Source: Frankia casuarinae
GTDB lineage: Bacteria; Actinomycetota; Actinomycetes; Frankiales; Frankiaceae
Direction of reading: 5' to 3'
Assembly: GCF_000013345.1 (NCBI RefSeq)
Contig: NC_007777.1
Span: 124,001 to 188,000 of the forward strand
Length of the DNA stretch: 64,000 nucleotides
Below the pieces are notes generated by a model. The model was not told the origin of the DNA. It made no database searches and worked only from the letters and a program-made list of their open reading frames with translations. The translations under genes and the position numbers were made by a program. Positions 44,191 to 51,761 of this stretch are shown here, piece by piece (the stretch's first letter is position 1; every line of letters starts with the position of its first letter).

Positions 44191-44370
44191 ATGACCAGCA
44201 CGCCGGACCACCCTGCCGACGAACCGGACGACGAACACACGGCGATCCGCCGCGCCGTATGGGCGATGCCCCCACTGACCGATGAACAGATCAACGCCCT
44301 CGCGGTGCTGCTCGCCACCATGCGGGACCATCCACGCCCCCGACCCCCCGACCCACCCCCCACCGACTGA
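44191..44370 (+). CDS. Small helical protein of integrative elements
   Basis: 59 residues, ATG with GGGAG five bases upstream: DEPDDEHTAIRRAVWAMPPL, then TDEQINALAVLLATMRDHPR and a proline-rich tail. The RRAVWxMPPLTxEQxxxLAxLL pattern is frequent in small proteins of actinomycete integrative elements, function unknown. A strong terminator follows. Confidence 0.65.
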   Translation: MTSTPDHPADEPDDEHTAIRRAVWAMPPLTDEQINALAVLLATMRDHPRPRPPDPPPTD

Positions 44371-44383
44371 CCCCAACATGCGG

Positions 44384-44419
44384 CAGGCCCCCCGCACCGT
44401 ATCCGGTGCGGGGGGCCTG
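44384..44419. terminator. Strong bidirectional hairpin
   Basis: CAGGCCCCCCGCACC (44384-44398) pairs with GGTGCGGGGGGCCTG (44405-44419), a perfect 15-bp stem with a 6-nt loop, followed by TTCCTGT. It lies between convergent genes. Confidence 0.8.
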
Positions 44420-44443
44420 TTCCTGTAAGCGTCTAGCAAGCGG

Positions 44444-44617
44444 CTACGGGCGTGGGGTCCGGGGGACGAGACCGATGCCACGGATCACTCCGCCGCTGGC
44501 CCGCAACATGGCCTCGTGGCATAGGGCGCACGCCAACGCCGTTTCTCTCCCATCGGAGACGATCACCAGTGCGGGTGCGGCACAACGGGGTGTCTCACAC
44601 GTCGGCACGTCGCTCAT
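44444..44617 (-). CDS. Small zinc-ribbon-like protein
   Basis: 57 residues from the ATG at 44615-44617: MSDVPTCETPRCAAPALVIV, then SDGRETALACALCHEAMLRA. Four cysteines in CX5C and CX2C pairs suggest one bound zinc. The start overlaps the stop of the upstream gene as ATGA. Such small zinc-finger proteins are common accessory genes; function unknown. Confidence 0.6.
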   Translation of the reverse strand: MSDVPTCETPRCAAPALVIVSDGRETALACALCHEAMLRASGGVIRGIGLVPRTPRP

Positions 44618-45264
44618 CGCGCGTCCCCCGGTCCGGCCGTGACCAGATGCGCCCGTGTCTGCCTGCCGTAGCGCACGGTGAACCCCAGCGCGTCGAGCGT
44701 GGCCGCTACCGCGTAGGTCAGCACATCACCCACCCCGGCCGGGACGGGCCGATTCGCCGTGGGGATGGTGGCCATCCGGGGATGGGTAGCCCACCCCAAC
44801 GCCACCCCCCGGTACGCACCCGTGCGCACCGGGACAAGCAGGACCCCGCCGGTTGCCTCCCGCCCGGTAGTGTCCGCCACCGGCACCCCCGCCAGCACGA
44901 GCGCACGCGCTACCCGCACCGTGAGCAGCGCGGTAGCGTCCCGGGTCGCGCGCACCCTCCCCCCATGGTCATCGGTGAGCCGCGCGACCTGTTCGGACCA
45001 CAGGCGATTAAACGCGAGATCATCCGGTGCGGAACGGCTCGTCAGCGTCCCGTCCGCCGCTACCACCCCGTAGCCGACGGCGCTACCGGGATGGTCATCC
45101 CCCGCCCGGACTGCGTCATACCGGTCCGCCCACGGGCCGGCAACCACCCGCCCGTCCACCACCGTCCAGAACGCCGGAACCGACGCCCGGTCGTGGCGGG
45201 CACGCGGTCCGCGCGTCGCATCCTGCGAGGGATCGGTGCGCCCCGCATGCGGCACGGTCGGCAC
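44614..45264 (-). CDS. Unknown protein of element 2
   Basis: 216 residues; start tentative. Core: SVPAFWTVVDGRVVAGPWAD, RYDAVRAGDDHPGSAVGYGV, ALLTVRVARALVLAGVPVAD and VGDVLTYAVAATLDALGFTV. It looks like a folded mixed alpha/beta protein with normal codon bias. No family recognised. It is coupled to the zinc-ribbon gene and transcribed away from the right-end arm sequence at 45284-45388, which would contain its promoter. Confidence 0.55.
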   Translation of the reverse strand: MPTVPHAGRTDPSQDATRGPRARHDRASVPAFWTVVDGRVVAGPWADRYDAVRAGDDHPGSAVGYGVVAADGTLTSRSAPDDLAFNRLWSEQVARLTDDHGGRVRATRDATALLTVRVARALVLAGVPVADTTGREATGGVLLVPVRTGAYRGVALGWATHPRMATIPTANRPVPAGVGDVLTYAVAATLDALGFTVRYGRQTRAHLVTAGPGDAR

Positions 45265-45283
45265 CCACCCGCCGGACGCGAGG

Positions 45284-45388
45284 GGACCGTCCGGGACGGT
45301 CGGCGCGTCGTTCCCGGCGGTCGGGAACGGAAGTGGAAGGCCGTCGACGTGCGTGGTCGGTTGCCTCTGTTGCTACACCCGTTGCTAC
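45284..45388 (-). promoter_or_regulatory. Right-end sequence of element 2, inverted arm motif
   Basis: GACCGTCCGGGACGGTC (45285-45301) is a palindrome of the same 9-mer that is repeated near 35402-35789; a second palindrome CGTTCCCG/CGGGAACG surrounds 45311-45331. GTTGCTAC at 45369-45376 and 45381-45388 is the doubled GTAGCAAC motif on the minus strand. Read on that strand, the adjoining sequence (ACGTCGACGGCCTTCCAC) matches ACGTCGGCGGCCTTCCAC at the right end of element 1. Confidence 0.55.
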
Positions 45389-45564
45389 ACCTCCCCATGA
45401 TCGCTGCGGCGCCCCAGACTGTCGCGCTGGGCTTACCGGGTTGATCGTGTCGTCATGGTCGGTCTGGGGTTCCCGGATCCGGCTGGCCAGATCGGGGTGC
45501 GGCCCGTGACACCCGAAAACGTCCGCCATCGACGTATGGCAGCAGCCTCGCCGCCCCGGCTGGG
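45389..45564. other. Intergenic
   Basis: No gene and no strong signal. This is the probable boundary between element 2 and ordinary sequence. Confidence 0.35.
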
Positions 45565-46032
45565 TTAGGGCTTCCTCTCGTGGGGCAATGGCGGCCTCGT
45601 GACGGGGACCGTGCGTAGGAGCCGTTCCAGGCCGGTGTAGTCGCCGGGGTTGGTGGTGAACAGTGGAAGGTCCTCCGCGACCGCCGTGGCGGCGATCATC
45701 AGGTCCGCGGTCCGGCGGCGCGGTTTGCGGCCCGCGGCGACGACGGCCGCGGTCAGCCGGCCGTAGACCCGCGCCGCCTCGGCGTCGAACGGGATCGGAT
45801 CGAACTCGTTCTCGGCACGTTGGAGGATCTCCATCCGCCGTGCCCGTTCCTCATGCTCGTCGTACAGGTCCTGCTCGTCGTTACGCCGCACCTGGTGTGG
45901 CCCGGCGGACAGCTCCGCCAGCGTCACCACGCTGATCGCCATCTCGTCCGGAAGCTCGGCCACGTTCACCCAGCGGCGCAGGATCAGGATGTTGGTATCC
46001 AGCAGGCCCTGCCGGACGGGCTCACTGGTCAT
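45565..46032 (-). CDS. vapC: PIN-domain toxin (VapC family)
   Basis: 155 residues from the ATG at 46030-46032, inside the antitoxin 3' end (11-bp overlap). Acidic active-site residues: QGLLDTNILILRRWVNVAEL (first Asp), ISVVTLAELSAGPHQVRRND (Glu), RRTADLMIAATAVAEDLPLF (Asp) and TTNPGDYTGL (last Asp). VapC toxins are Mg-dependent RNases acting on tRNA or rRNA. Length and motifs are complete. The longer open frame upstream lies over the antitoxin and is rejected. Confidence 0.92.
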   Translation of the reverse strand: MTSEPVRQGLLDTNILILRRWVNVAELPDEMAISVVTLAELSAGPHQVRRNDEQDLYDEHEERARRMEILQRAENEFDPIPFDAEAARVYGRLTAAVVAAGRKPRRRTADLMIAATAVAEDLPLFTTNPGDYTGLERLLRTVPVTRPPLPHERKP

Positions 46033-46291
46033 AGGCATCCGTCGCCTCGTGGTCGGCCGCGGCCTCCTGGTCGGCGCGGAACGCCTCCAGGCCGGTGTCA
46101 GGTGCGTTGCGTGACATCGCGGCGAACTCCTGCCGCGAGACGAACCGGCGCCGGCGCCGGATCGGGACGAGCTGCCCGATCTGGTGACCATCCCGAGTGA
46201 CCGTGAACGACTGCCCATGCTCGACGGCGTCCATGATCTCCCGCGACCTCGACCGCAGGTCCCGCTGCGTGATCTCAGGAGTGCTCACCAT
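46022..46291 (-). CDS. Phd/YefM-type antitoxin
   Basis: 89 residues from the ATG at 46289-46291: EITQRDLRSRSREIMDAVEH, GQSFTVTRDGHQIGQLVPIR is the Phd/YefM DNA-binding fold, and the C-terminal FVSRQEFAAMSRNAPDTGLE the toxin-wrapping helix. It is first in the operon with the PIN toxin and should autoregulate it. Confidence 0.9.
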   Translation of the reverse strand: MVSTPEITQRDLRSRSREIMDAVEHGQSFTVTRDGHQIGQLVPIRRRRRFVSRQEFAAMSRNAPDTGLEAFRADQEAAADHEATDAYDQ

Positions 46292-46652
46292 GCCAGCGTA
46301 GCACCCGGTGCTACAGCGTGCCGCGACGAAGATCCAGAGTCTGGCCAGGCGATGTTGACCGCCCGGCTTCGCCATACCGCCGTGTGCCTGCGGTCGCCTC
46401 CTGCACGAAAGACGCTATCCGCAGCGCTCAAGAATATTGCGGATCCGCCGGGCGCCTGGATGATCGTCGTCATACGCGGCTTCGACGATTCGACGATTCC
46501 CATTACCTGCCGCGTCAGGTCCTTCCTGCATTCGGCGGCCCCACGATCCGGCTATCCGGATGAGGCCGAGTAGTTTGCGCGTCAGCGATGCTGCTGTGAG
46601 CTACTCATCTACCTGATTCCGCCCAATTTGCCGGACGCCGTGAGGTGGTCCT
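46292..46652. other. Intergenic, 360 bp
   Basis: Promoter region of the toxin-antitoxin operon at the left end. Elsewhere only short open frames without support; no gene called. Confidence 0.4.
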
Positions 46653-46787
46653 GTGTCGCGTCCAACCAAACCCAACGAGCGCCAGCTCGCGGTTCTCCGC
46701 TGGATTGGCGACGGATGCCCGCCGCGAGATTGGCCCGACCAGAGCCACAAGCTCACCGCGCGGGTCTTGGAGGGACGCGGTCTGGTC
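46653..46787 (+). pseudogene. Small winged-helix-type protein cut by an IS110 end
   Basis: 45 codons of clear coding sequence, MSRPTKPNERQLAVLRWIGD then CPPRDWPDQSHKLTARVLEG and RGLVQ, a pattern common in small actinomycete proteins (QLAVLRWIxDGCP...HKLxAxxLxxRGLV). The next bases are the IS110 leader sequence at 46788, so the C-terminal half is lost. The frame stays open to 46898 by chance. Confidence 0.65.
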
Positions 46788-46897
46788 CAGGTCAGTGATC
46801 ATGCCGGCTTGCGCCGGCACCCTGTCCTGATGAGGATGTTGGTGCCGTCCGGTCCGACGTCGTCCCTCTGTGGTGCCTGCGAGCCCGTAGGTCAGTG
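46788..46897 (+). mobile_element. IS110 left-end fragment (110 bp)
   Basis: Matches 37532-37641 (complement) over 110 bases: CAGGTCAGTGATCATGCCGG at one end, GCCCGTAGGTCAGTG at the other. It is what remains of an IS110 insertion after the IS5-type element entered at 46897. It gives an independent estimate of the IS110 left end. Confidence 0.75.
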
Positions 46898-47787
46898 AGC
46901 CATTTCAAAGTTGGTTTTCCTAAAGGCCCTCGGTGGCGAGGACGAGGGCGGCCTGGGCGAAGGTGCCGACGCGGCGTGGGCAGCCACGGAAACGGTCGAA
47001 TATGTGCCAGTTCTTGAGGACCGCGAATCCTCGTTCGCCTTGTGAGCGGGTGGTGGCGTGGGTCCGGTTGGCCTCCTTGTCACGGTCGGGGAGGTCGTTG
47101 TTCTTGGGTTTCTTGATCGGGACGAGGAGGCGGTCGCCCTCGCCGCCGACGTAGCCCTTGTCCGCGTAGAGGTAGAGCTCCGAGCGGTCGATCAGATCGA
47201 GAATGTCGTGCATCCGGGCCGCGGTGAGGTCATGGACGGAGCCGGGAAGCCCTTCGGAGATCCAGATCAGCCGGCCGTAGGGGTCGGTGAGGCCCTGCAG
47301 GTTGATGCCGTGGTACTTGTGCTTGCCCGAGTAGTACAGCTTGTTGTGCGCGCGGACACGGTTGGTACGCACGACGGTGCCGTCGAGGATGAGGAAGTTG
47401 CTCTGGGTCCACGCGAAGATCCAGACCGCGGCGAGCAGGGTCCGGCCGTGAGTGGCGAGCAGGCGGACGGCTTCGCGGATGTAGTTGTGGACGGTGCCGA
47501 CACTGACCTGGAAGCCCTCGGCGAGCTGCTCGTAGCGTTCACCCTTGCGGAGGTGGACGAGCACCAGGAGTGCCTGCTCGGGTGGGGGCAGCTTGCGCCA
47601 GGTCCGACGCTGGGCGCGATCCTCGGCCAGCAGCCCCGCGAGGAAGGTCAGGGTCGACTCGGGCAGGTCGACGACACCAGGGTAGGTTAGCAACGGAAGT
47701 CCTCGGTCAAGGGCACAGTGGGGTAGACACCCTGTGATCTACCGGGGACTTCTCTATTTACGGCACCCCTCCGGCCACCGCCCGAAC
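46897..47787 (-). mobile_element. IS5/ISL2-type element, intact copy
   Basis: Second copy of the element at 24197, reversed. Ends set by comparison: GAGCCATTTCAAAGTTGG on the left, GGCCACCGCCCGAAC on the right. It carries a complete transposase. It is inserted at the IS110 fragment and directly abuts the IS66 element on its right. Confidence 0.85.
46920..47693 (-). CDS. IS5-type (DDE_Tnp_4) transposase, complete
   Basis: 257 residues. HTH: LRKGERYEQLAEGFQVSVGT then VHNYIREAVRLLATHGRTLL. DDE residues: FLILDGTVVRTNRVRAHNKL (Asp), ELYLYADKGYVGGEGDRLLV (Asp), RSQGERGFAVLKNWHIFDRF (Glu). The C-terminus CPRRVGTFAQAALVLATEGL is intact, unlike the copy split at 25000. Start is a TTG or the next codon; the first residues LTYPGVVDLPESTLTFLAGL are shared by both copies. 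Confidence 0.92.
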   Translation of the reverse strand: MLTYPGVVDLPESTLTFLAGLLAEDRAQRRTWRKLPPPEQALLVLVHLRKGERYEQLAEGFQVSVGTVHNYIREAVRLLATHGRTLLAAVWIFAWTQSNFLILDGTVVRTNRVRAHNKLYYSGKHKYHGINLQGLTDPYGRLIWISEGLPGSVHDLTAARMHDILDLIDRSELYLYADKGYVGGEGDRLLVPIKKPKNNDLPDRDKEANRTHATTRSQGERGFAVLKNWHIFDRFRGCPRRVGTFAQAALVLATEGL

Positions 47788-49692
47788 GTACGTAGTCGGA
47801 AGTCCCGTTGAGTTGATCGACGTTGGCGGTGGCTGCGGGGGCTGGGTGTGGCCTGATGGTCTCCGTGGGTGATGGTTCGCTGGTCGGGATGGTTTGCTGT
47901 GGTGCGTGGCGGTTGTCGAGTCGGGTGTTTGCGGCGTTGCTGGTGGTGAGGCGCTGGCGGATGTGTTGGTGGAGAACGGCCGTCTGCGAGTCGAGCTCGC
48001 GGAGCTGGGGACGGAGCATGCCCGGCTGCTCGCGCGGGAGACCGCGGCCGCGGCCGAGCTTGAGGCGTTGCGGGCGGAACTGGCGACGTTGCGTCGGATG
48101 CTGTTCGGCCGGTCGTCGGAGCGCGCGTCGGGCGGGCCGCCGGCCTGCGCCGGCGCAGGGGACAGCGGTGATGGTCGGGACGGGGCGGCTGGTGAGGGGG
48201 CTGGTGGGTCGACGGGCCGGCCGCGGGGGCCGGGGGCGCGTTCGGGCCGGCGCAGCTACGACCACCTGGCGCGTGACGAGGTCGACGGCGACTTCGAGGG
48301 CGGGGGTTACACGTGCCCGTCGTGCGGGGCGTCGTTCACGCCGTGGGGTGAGCACGTCGTCGAGCAGCTCGACTGGGTGGTGTCGGTGCGGCTGCGGGTC
48401 ACGCGGCGTCGCCGCTACCGGCGAGGCTGCCGGTGCGGGGGGCCGGTGACGGTGACCGCGCCGGGCCCGTCGAAGGCGATCGGGAAGGGTCTGTTCACGC
48501 ACCGGTTCCTCGCCCTGCTGGTCGTGGAGCGCTATGTCGCGGGCCGTTCCCAGAACTCACTGGTCACCGGCCTGTCCCGGCAGGGGGCGGAGATCTCGCC
48601 GGCGACGCTGACCGGGGCGTGCGCCCAGGTCGGCGACCTACTCGCCCCGCTCGCGGAGAAGATCGCCGGGCGGTCGCGGGGGGCGTGGCACCTGCACGCC
48701 GACGAGACGACCTGGCGGGTGTTCACCCCGACCGGCGGGGACGGCTCGGCGCGCTGGTGGCTGTGGGTGTTCCTGGGGCCGGACTCGGTGTGTTTCGTGA
48801 TGGACCCGACCCGCTCGGCCGCGGTGCTCGCCGACCATGTCGGGATCGATGCCGAGACCGGGCAGCTGACGGGCGACGACGGCGCCGGCGGCCCGCGCCG
48901 GCTGGTGATCTCCTCGGACTTCTACGCCGTCTACGCGTCCGCGGGGGCGAAGGCGGACGGGATCGTCAACCTGTTCTGCTGGGTCCACGTCCGGCGGTAC
49001 TTCCTGCGCGCGGGCGACGCGAACCCCGCGCAGCTGGGGATCTGGGCCCGGCAGTGGCGCGAGCGGATCGCCGCGCTCTACGCGGCGCACGCCGAACTCG
49101 CCGCCGCCTGGCAGGCGGCGATCACGGCCCCGAGCCCGCCGGCCGAGCGGCGTCTCGCGACCGCCTACACCGGTTGGGACCGCGCGATCGACGCGATCGA
49201 CACCGCCCGCCGCGAGCACATGGCGTCCCCCGGCCTGCCCGAACCCGCGCGCAGGGCGCTGGCCACGATGGACCGGGAGTGGACCGGGCTGGTCGCCCAC
49301 CGCAACCATCCCATGATCGGTCTGGACAACAACCCGGCCGAGAGGATCATCCGCAAACCGGTGATCACACGGCGGAACACCGGCGGCTCCCGCACCGACG
49401 ACGCCGCCCGCCGCGCCGCCACGATCTTCACCGTCACCGCGACCGCCGACCTGCACGGCCTCAACCCACTGACCTACCTGGCCGACTACCTCGACGCCTG
49501 CGGTCGCGCCGGCGCCAGAGCACCCACCGGGACGGACCTCGACCGGTTCCTGCCCTGGGCTGCCAACCCCGACGACCTCGCCCGCTGGAGGAAGCCTCCC
49601 GGCTGACCCAGCCACGCCAGCCCGACTCCAGCGGTGTCACACCCGGTGACACCGCCCGTCAGCATTCCCCCACGCGACTTCCGACTACTTAC
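47788..49692 (+). mobile_element. IS66-type element, complete
   Basis: About 1.9 kb. Left end GTACGTAGTCGGAAGTCC and right end, read inward, GTAAGTAGTCGGAAGTCGCG are imperfect inverted repeats. It contains a single transposase gene; the small accessory genes of classical IS66 are absent. It lies against the IS5-type copy with no intervening base that I can assign. No clear target duplication. Confidence 0.8.
47894..49606 (+). CDS. IS66-family transposase
   Basis: Up to 570 residues; a later GTG start is possible. N-terminal leucine-rich coiled coil (LVENGRLRVELAELGTEHAR, ALRAELATLRRMLFGRSSER), then zinc-finger region YTCPSCGASFTPWGEHVVEQ and GCRCGGPVTVTAPG, then the DDE core WHLHADETTWRVFTPTG (Asp), RLVISSDFYAVYASAGAKAD (Asp) and MIGLDNNPAERIIRKPVITR (Glu in the NNPAER motif). 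Complete and uninterrupted. Confidence 0.93.
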   Translation: MLWCVAVVESGVCGVAGGEALADVLVENGRLRVELAELGTEHARLLARETAAAAELEALRAELATLRRMLFGRSSERASGGPPACAGAGDSGDGRDGAAGEGAGGSTGRPRGPGARSGRRSYDHLARDEVDGDFEGGGYTCPSCGASFTPWGEHVVEQLDWVVSVRLRVTRRRRYRRGCRCGGPVTVTAPGPSKAIGKGLFTHRFLALLVVERYVAGRSQNSLVTGLSRQGAEISPATLTGACAQVGDLLAPLAEKIAGRSRGAWHLHADETTWRVFTPTGGDGSARWWLWVFLGPDSVCFVMDPTRSAAVLADHVGIDAETGQLTGDDGAGGPRRLVISSDFYAVYASAGAKADGIVNLFCWVHVRRYFLRAGDANPAQLGIWARQWRERIAALYAAHAELAAAWQAAITAPSPPAERRLATAYTGWDRAIDAIDTARREHMASPGLPEPARRALATMDREWTGLVAHRNHPMIGLDNNPAERIIRKPVITRRNTGGSRTDDAARRAATIFTVTATADLHGLNPLTYLADYLDACGRAGARAPTGTDLDRFLPWAANPDDLARWRKPPG

Positions 49693-49981
49693 ATCGAATC
49701 GACGGTTTCGAATAGGTCGCCACTGCCGTCGCCGCGCAGCGGCATAGGCTTTCTACGTCACCACGTAGGACGCGTGAGCCATCACGCCCGGGCACTTACC
49801 AGACGTAGTTGATCGTAACCGACAGCTACCTCCGCGCAGCCCTGCGTCCGCACCAGAGACAGCCGACGTCGACCGGGCAACGCCCCACCATCATCCCAGA
49901 CACAACCCCGAACGCGACAAACAGGCCACCGCAGCCCCACAGAATTCTCATCCGATCAGGTGGCGGCCACGCCGCCAGGAA
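49693..49981. other. Intergenic
   Basis: No gene seen; AT-richer patches (ATAGGCTTTCTACGTCACCA near 49745) and otherwise featureless. Upstream flank of the tandem repeat. Confidence 0.35.
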
Positions 49982-50081
49982 TGCTCAAAAAGACGCACCC
50001 TCTACGTGCTCAAAAAGACGCACCCTCTACGTGCTCAAAAAGACGCACCCTCTACGTGCTCAAAAAGACGCACCCTCTACG
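49982..50081 (+). repeat. Four perfect tandem copies of a 25-bp unit
   Basis: The unit TGCTCAAAAAGACGCACCCT + CTACG starts at 49982, 50007, 50032 and 50057 without a mismatch, followed by a partial TGCT. Because 25 is not a multiple of three, each copy is read in a different frame (KKTHPLRA, KDAPSTC, KRRTLYV); all three frames are open. It stands directly before the truncated SARP-type remnant. Confidence 0.95.
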
Positions 50082-50713
50082 TGCTGCATATCCGGCGGAG
50101 TCTCCGGCTGCCGTCGGTCCAGGATTCTCGCGAGGTTCTCGTCACCCGGAACCATGCATACCAGATCGTGGCGGACGGATACGACTTCGACCGGTGCCGA
50201 TTCGATGATCTATATCGGGCCGGGCGGACTGCCGCGGCTCGGCGCGATGCCGAGGCGGCGAGCCGGCTGTTGGGCCAGGCGCTGCGCGAGTGGCGCGGCC
50301 CTGCCCTCGCGGATGTCAAACGTGGCAGCCTCAGCGCACCGCACGTCATGGCGCTGGAGGAGGCCAGGCTGCACGCGACCGAGCTCAGGATCGAGGCCGA
50401 CCTGGCGCTCGGGCGGCACCACGAGCTCGTGCCCGAACTGGAAGACCTGATCAGCCTGCATCCGATGCACGACCTGCACGCCCAGCTCATGGTGGCCCAC
50501 TCCCGGTCCGGCCATCCGAAGCGAGCCGCCTCGGTCTTCCGTCGCCTCCGCTCCACGCTCATCGACACGATGGGCATCGAGCCGACGTTCCGGACGTCCA
50601 ACCTCATGCGTGCCATCCTCGCCGGCAGCGACCTGCTGCTGGGCGACCGGTGGGAGTCGTCGCCGCAGGCGTTTCGGCAGGGAACGGGCCGCCAGCTGAC
50701 CCGCGCCCGCTGA
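50082..50713 (+). pseudogene. SARP/AfsR-type regulator, N-terminally truncated (BTAD domain)
   Basis: About 210 residues. LVTRNHAYQIVADGYDFDRC is the end of the OmpR-type DNA-binding domain, and FDDLYRAGRTAAARRDAEAA, LREWRGPALADVKRGS, ALEEARLHATELRIEADLAL and DLHAQLMVAHSRSGHPKRAA form the bacterial transcriptional activation domain. The first two thirds of the winged helix are missing: coding begins abruptly at the tandem repeat. It has no own start with a ribosome site and is probably non-functional. Confidence 0.7.
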
Positions 50714-50884
50714 TCCTGGGCGCTCCGTCGCGGCCTGCGGCCTGGGCCGTCGAGTGCCAGGCCTGTCCTCCACGGGCAGGCCGGCACCCGGCGGCCGCAG
50801 CGACTCCCGCCGGACCGAACCCCGTCACGCCTGGTGGGTCATGCCGGTCGGGTGCGGCGCGCTGCTACCCGGGCGCGGTGTTTG
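50714..50884. other. Intergenic
   Basis: Between convergent genes. Nothing recognised. Confidence 0.35.
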
Positions 50885-51619
50885 CTACCAGGCTACGATG
50901 CCGTTCTGGTCGAAGAACGTGCCCGAGGGGGCGTCGTCGGGCAGGGTCGCGGCCCGGACGACGACCTGCGCGGCTTGGTCGGCGGTGAGTTGAGCCTGCT
51001 CTCTGTTGATCGGGGTCAGGTCGGTCTGCACGAAGCCCGGGCAGACTGAGCTGATCTTGATGGGGGTGTCGGCGAGCTTCTTGGCGAGCGAGATCGTGAT
51101 GCTGTTCAGCGCCGCCTTCGAGCTCTGGTACGCCGGCACGATCAGGCCGTAGTAGGGCGATGCGGGGTTCGCCTGGTCGCTGAGCGAGCCCATCGTGGTG
51201 GAGACGTTGACGATGCGGCCGGCCGGGCTCCTGCGCAGCAGCGGAAGGAGCGCCTCGGTGACGGCAACCGGGCCGAAGACGTTGGTCGCGTACGTCTTCC
51301 CGAACAGATCGAGGGAGGCGAACTCGTGCTGCTCGCCGTCCGTGGCCTCGGGCAGGATCCCCGCGTTGTTGACCAGAATGTCCAGGCCGGCCGGCAGCTC
51401 CGCGACCCGCCTGGTGGCTGCCGCGATGCTGTCGGGGGAGGTGACGTCGAGCGCGATGGCGTCGGCGTCGAATCCCTGCGCCGTCAGATCGGCCGCGGCC
51501 TTGTCCGCCGCGGCCTGCTCCCGCGCGGTCACGAGGACCCGGTGCCCGAGCCGCGCCAACGCCTGCGCGGTTGCGAAGCCCAATCCACGGTTGCTCCCGG
51601 TGACAAGTGCTGCAGACAT
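50885..51619 (-). CDS. Short-chain dehydrogenase/reductase
   Basis: 244 residues. Rossmann start SAALVTGSNRGLGFATAQAL (GxxxGxG), then LDVTSPDSIAAATRRVAELP, LDILVNNAGILPEATDG (NNAG), GRIVNVSTTMGSLSDQANPA (catalytic Ser) and VPAYQSSKAALNSITISLAK (YxxxK). PICPGFVQTD-type tail present as SVCPGFVQTDLTP. An NAD(P)H-dependent oxidoreductase of the classical SDR family; substrate unknown. Stand-alone gene, with the alkyltransferase gene 142 bp upstream on the same strand. Confidence 0.93.
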   Translation of the reverse strand: MSAALVTGSNRGLGFATAQALARLGHRVLVTAREQAAADKAAADLTAQGFDADAIALDVTSPDSIAAATRRVAELPAGLDILVNNAGILPEATDGEQHEFASLDLFGKTYATNVFGPVAVTEALLPLLRRSPAGRIVNVSTTMGSLSDQANPASPYYGLIVPAYQSSKAALNSITISLAKKLADTPIKISSVCPGFVQTDLTPINREQAQLTADQAAQVVVRAATLPDDAPSGTFFDQNGIVAW

Positions 51620-51761
51620 GCGTTGTCCCGTCCAGGGGTTCGGCCCGCCGCCGGGGCGGCGGCGAGAGCGTTGACGAGGCTCTCGGCAAGGAGACGCCCG
51701 GACAGGCCGGAACGTGAGGTGTCGATTGCGATCCGATGCCCTGTGACCTCTCCGCGCCGCG

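Larger units (their letters stand above)
35309..45390. mobile_element. Putative second integrative element (decayed AICE, element 2)
   Basis: Starts at the attR of element 1. The first 80 bp resemble the inner side of attL (16193-16270), including GGTTTT, GAGATC-like sequence and the doubled GTAGCAAC. The region then holds a Nudix gene, an XRE-type regulator, two clusters of small overlapping genes and an FtsK/TraB-like translocase, a set typical of actinomycete integrative elements. At the far side, 45280-45390 is related to the right end of element 1, but inverted. No integrase, excisionase or Rep gene was found and no third att core, so the right limit is tentative. Confidence 0.5.

Noticed and set aside
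49982-50081. 25-bp repeats as a CRISPR array
   Set aside because: The units are directly adjacent with no spacers, and no cas genes are present.
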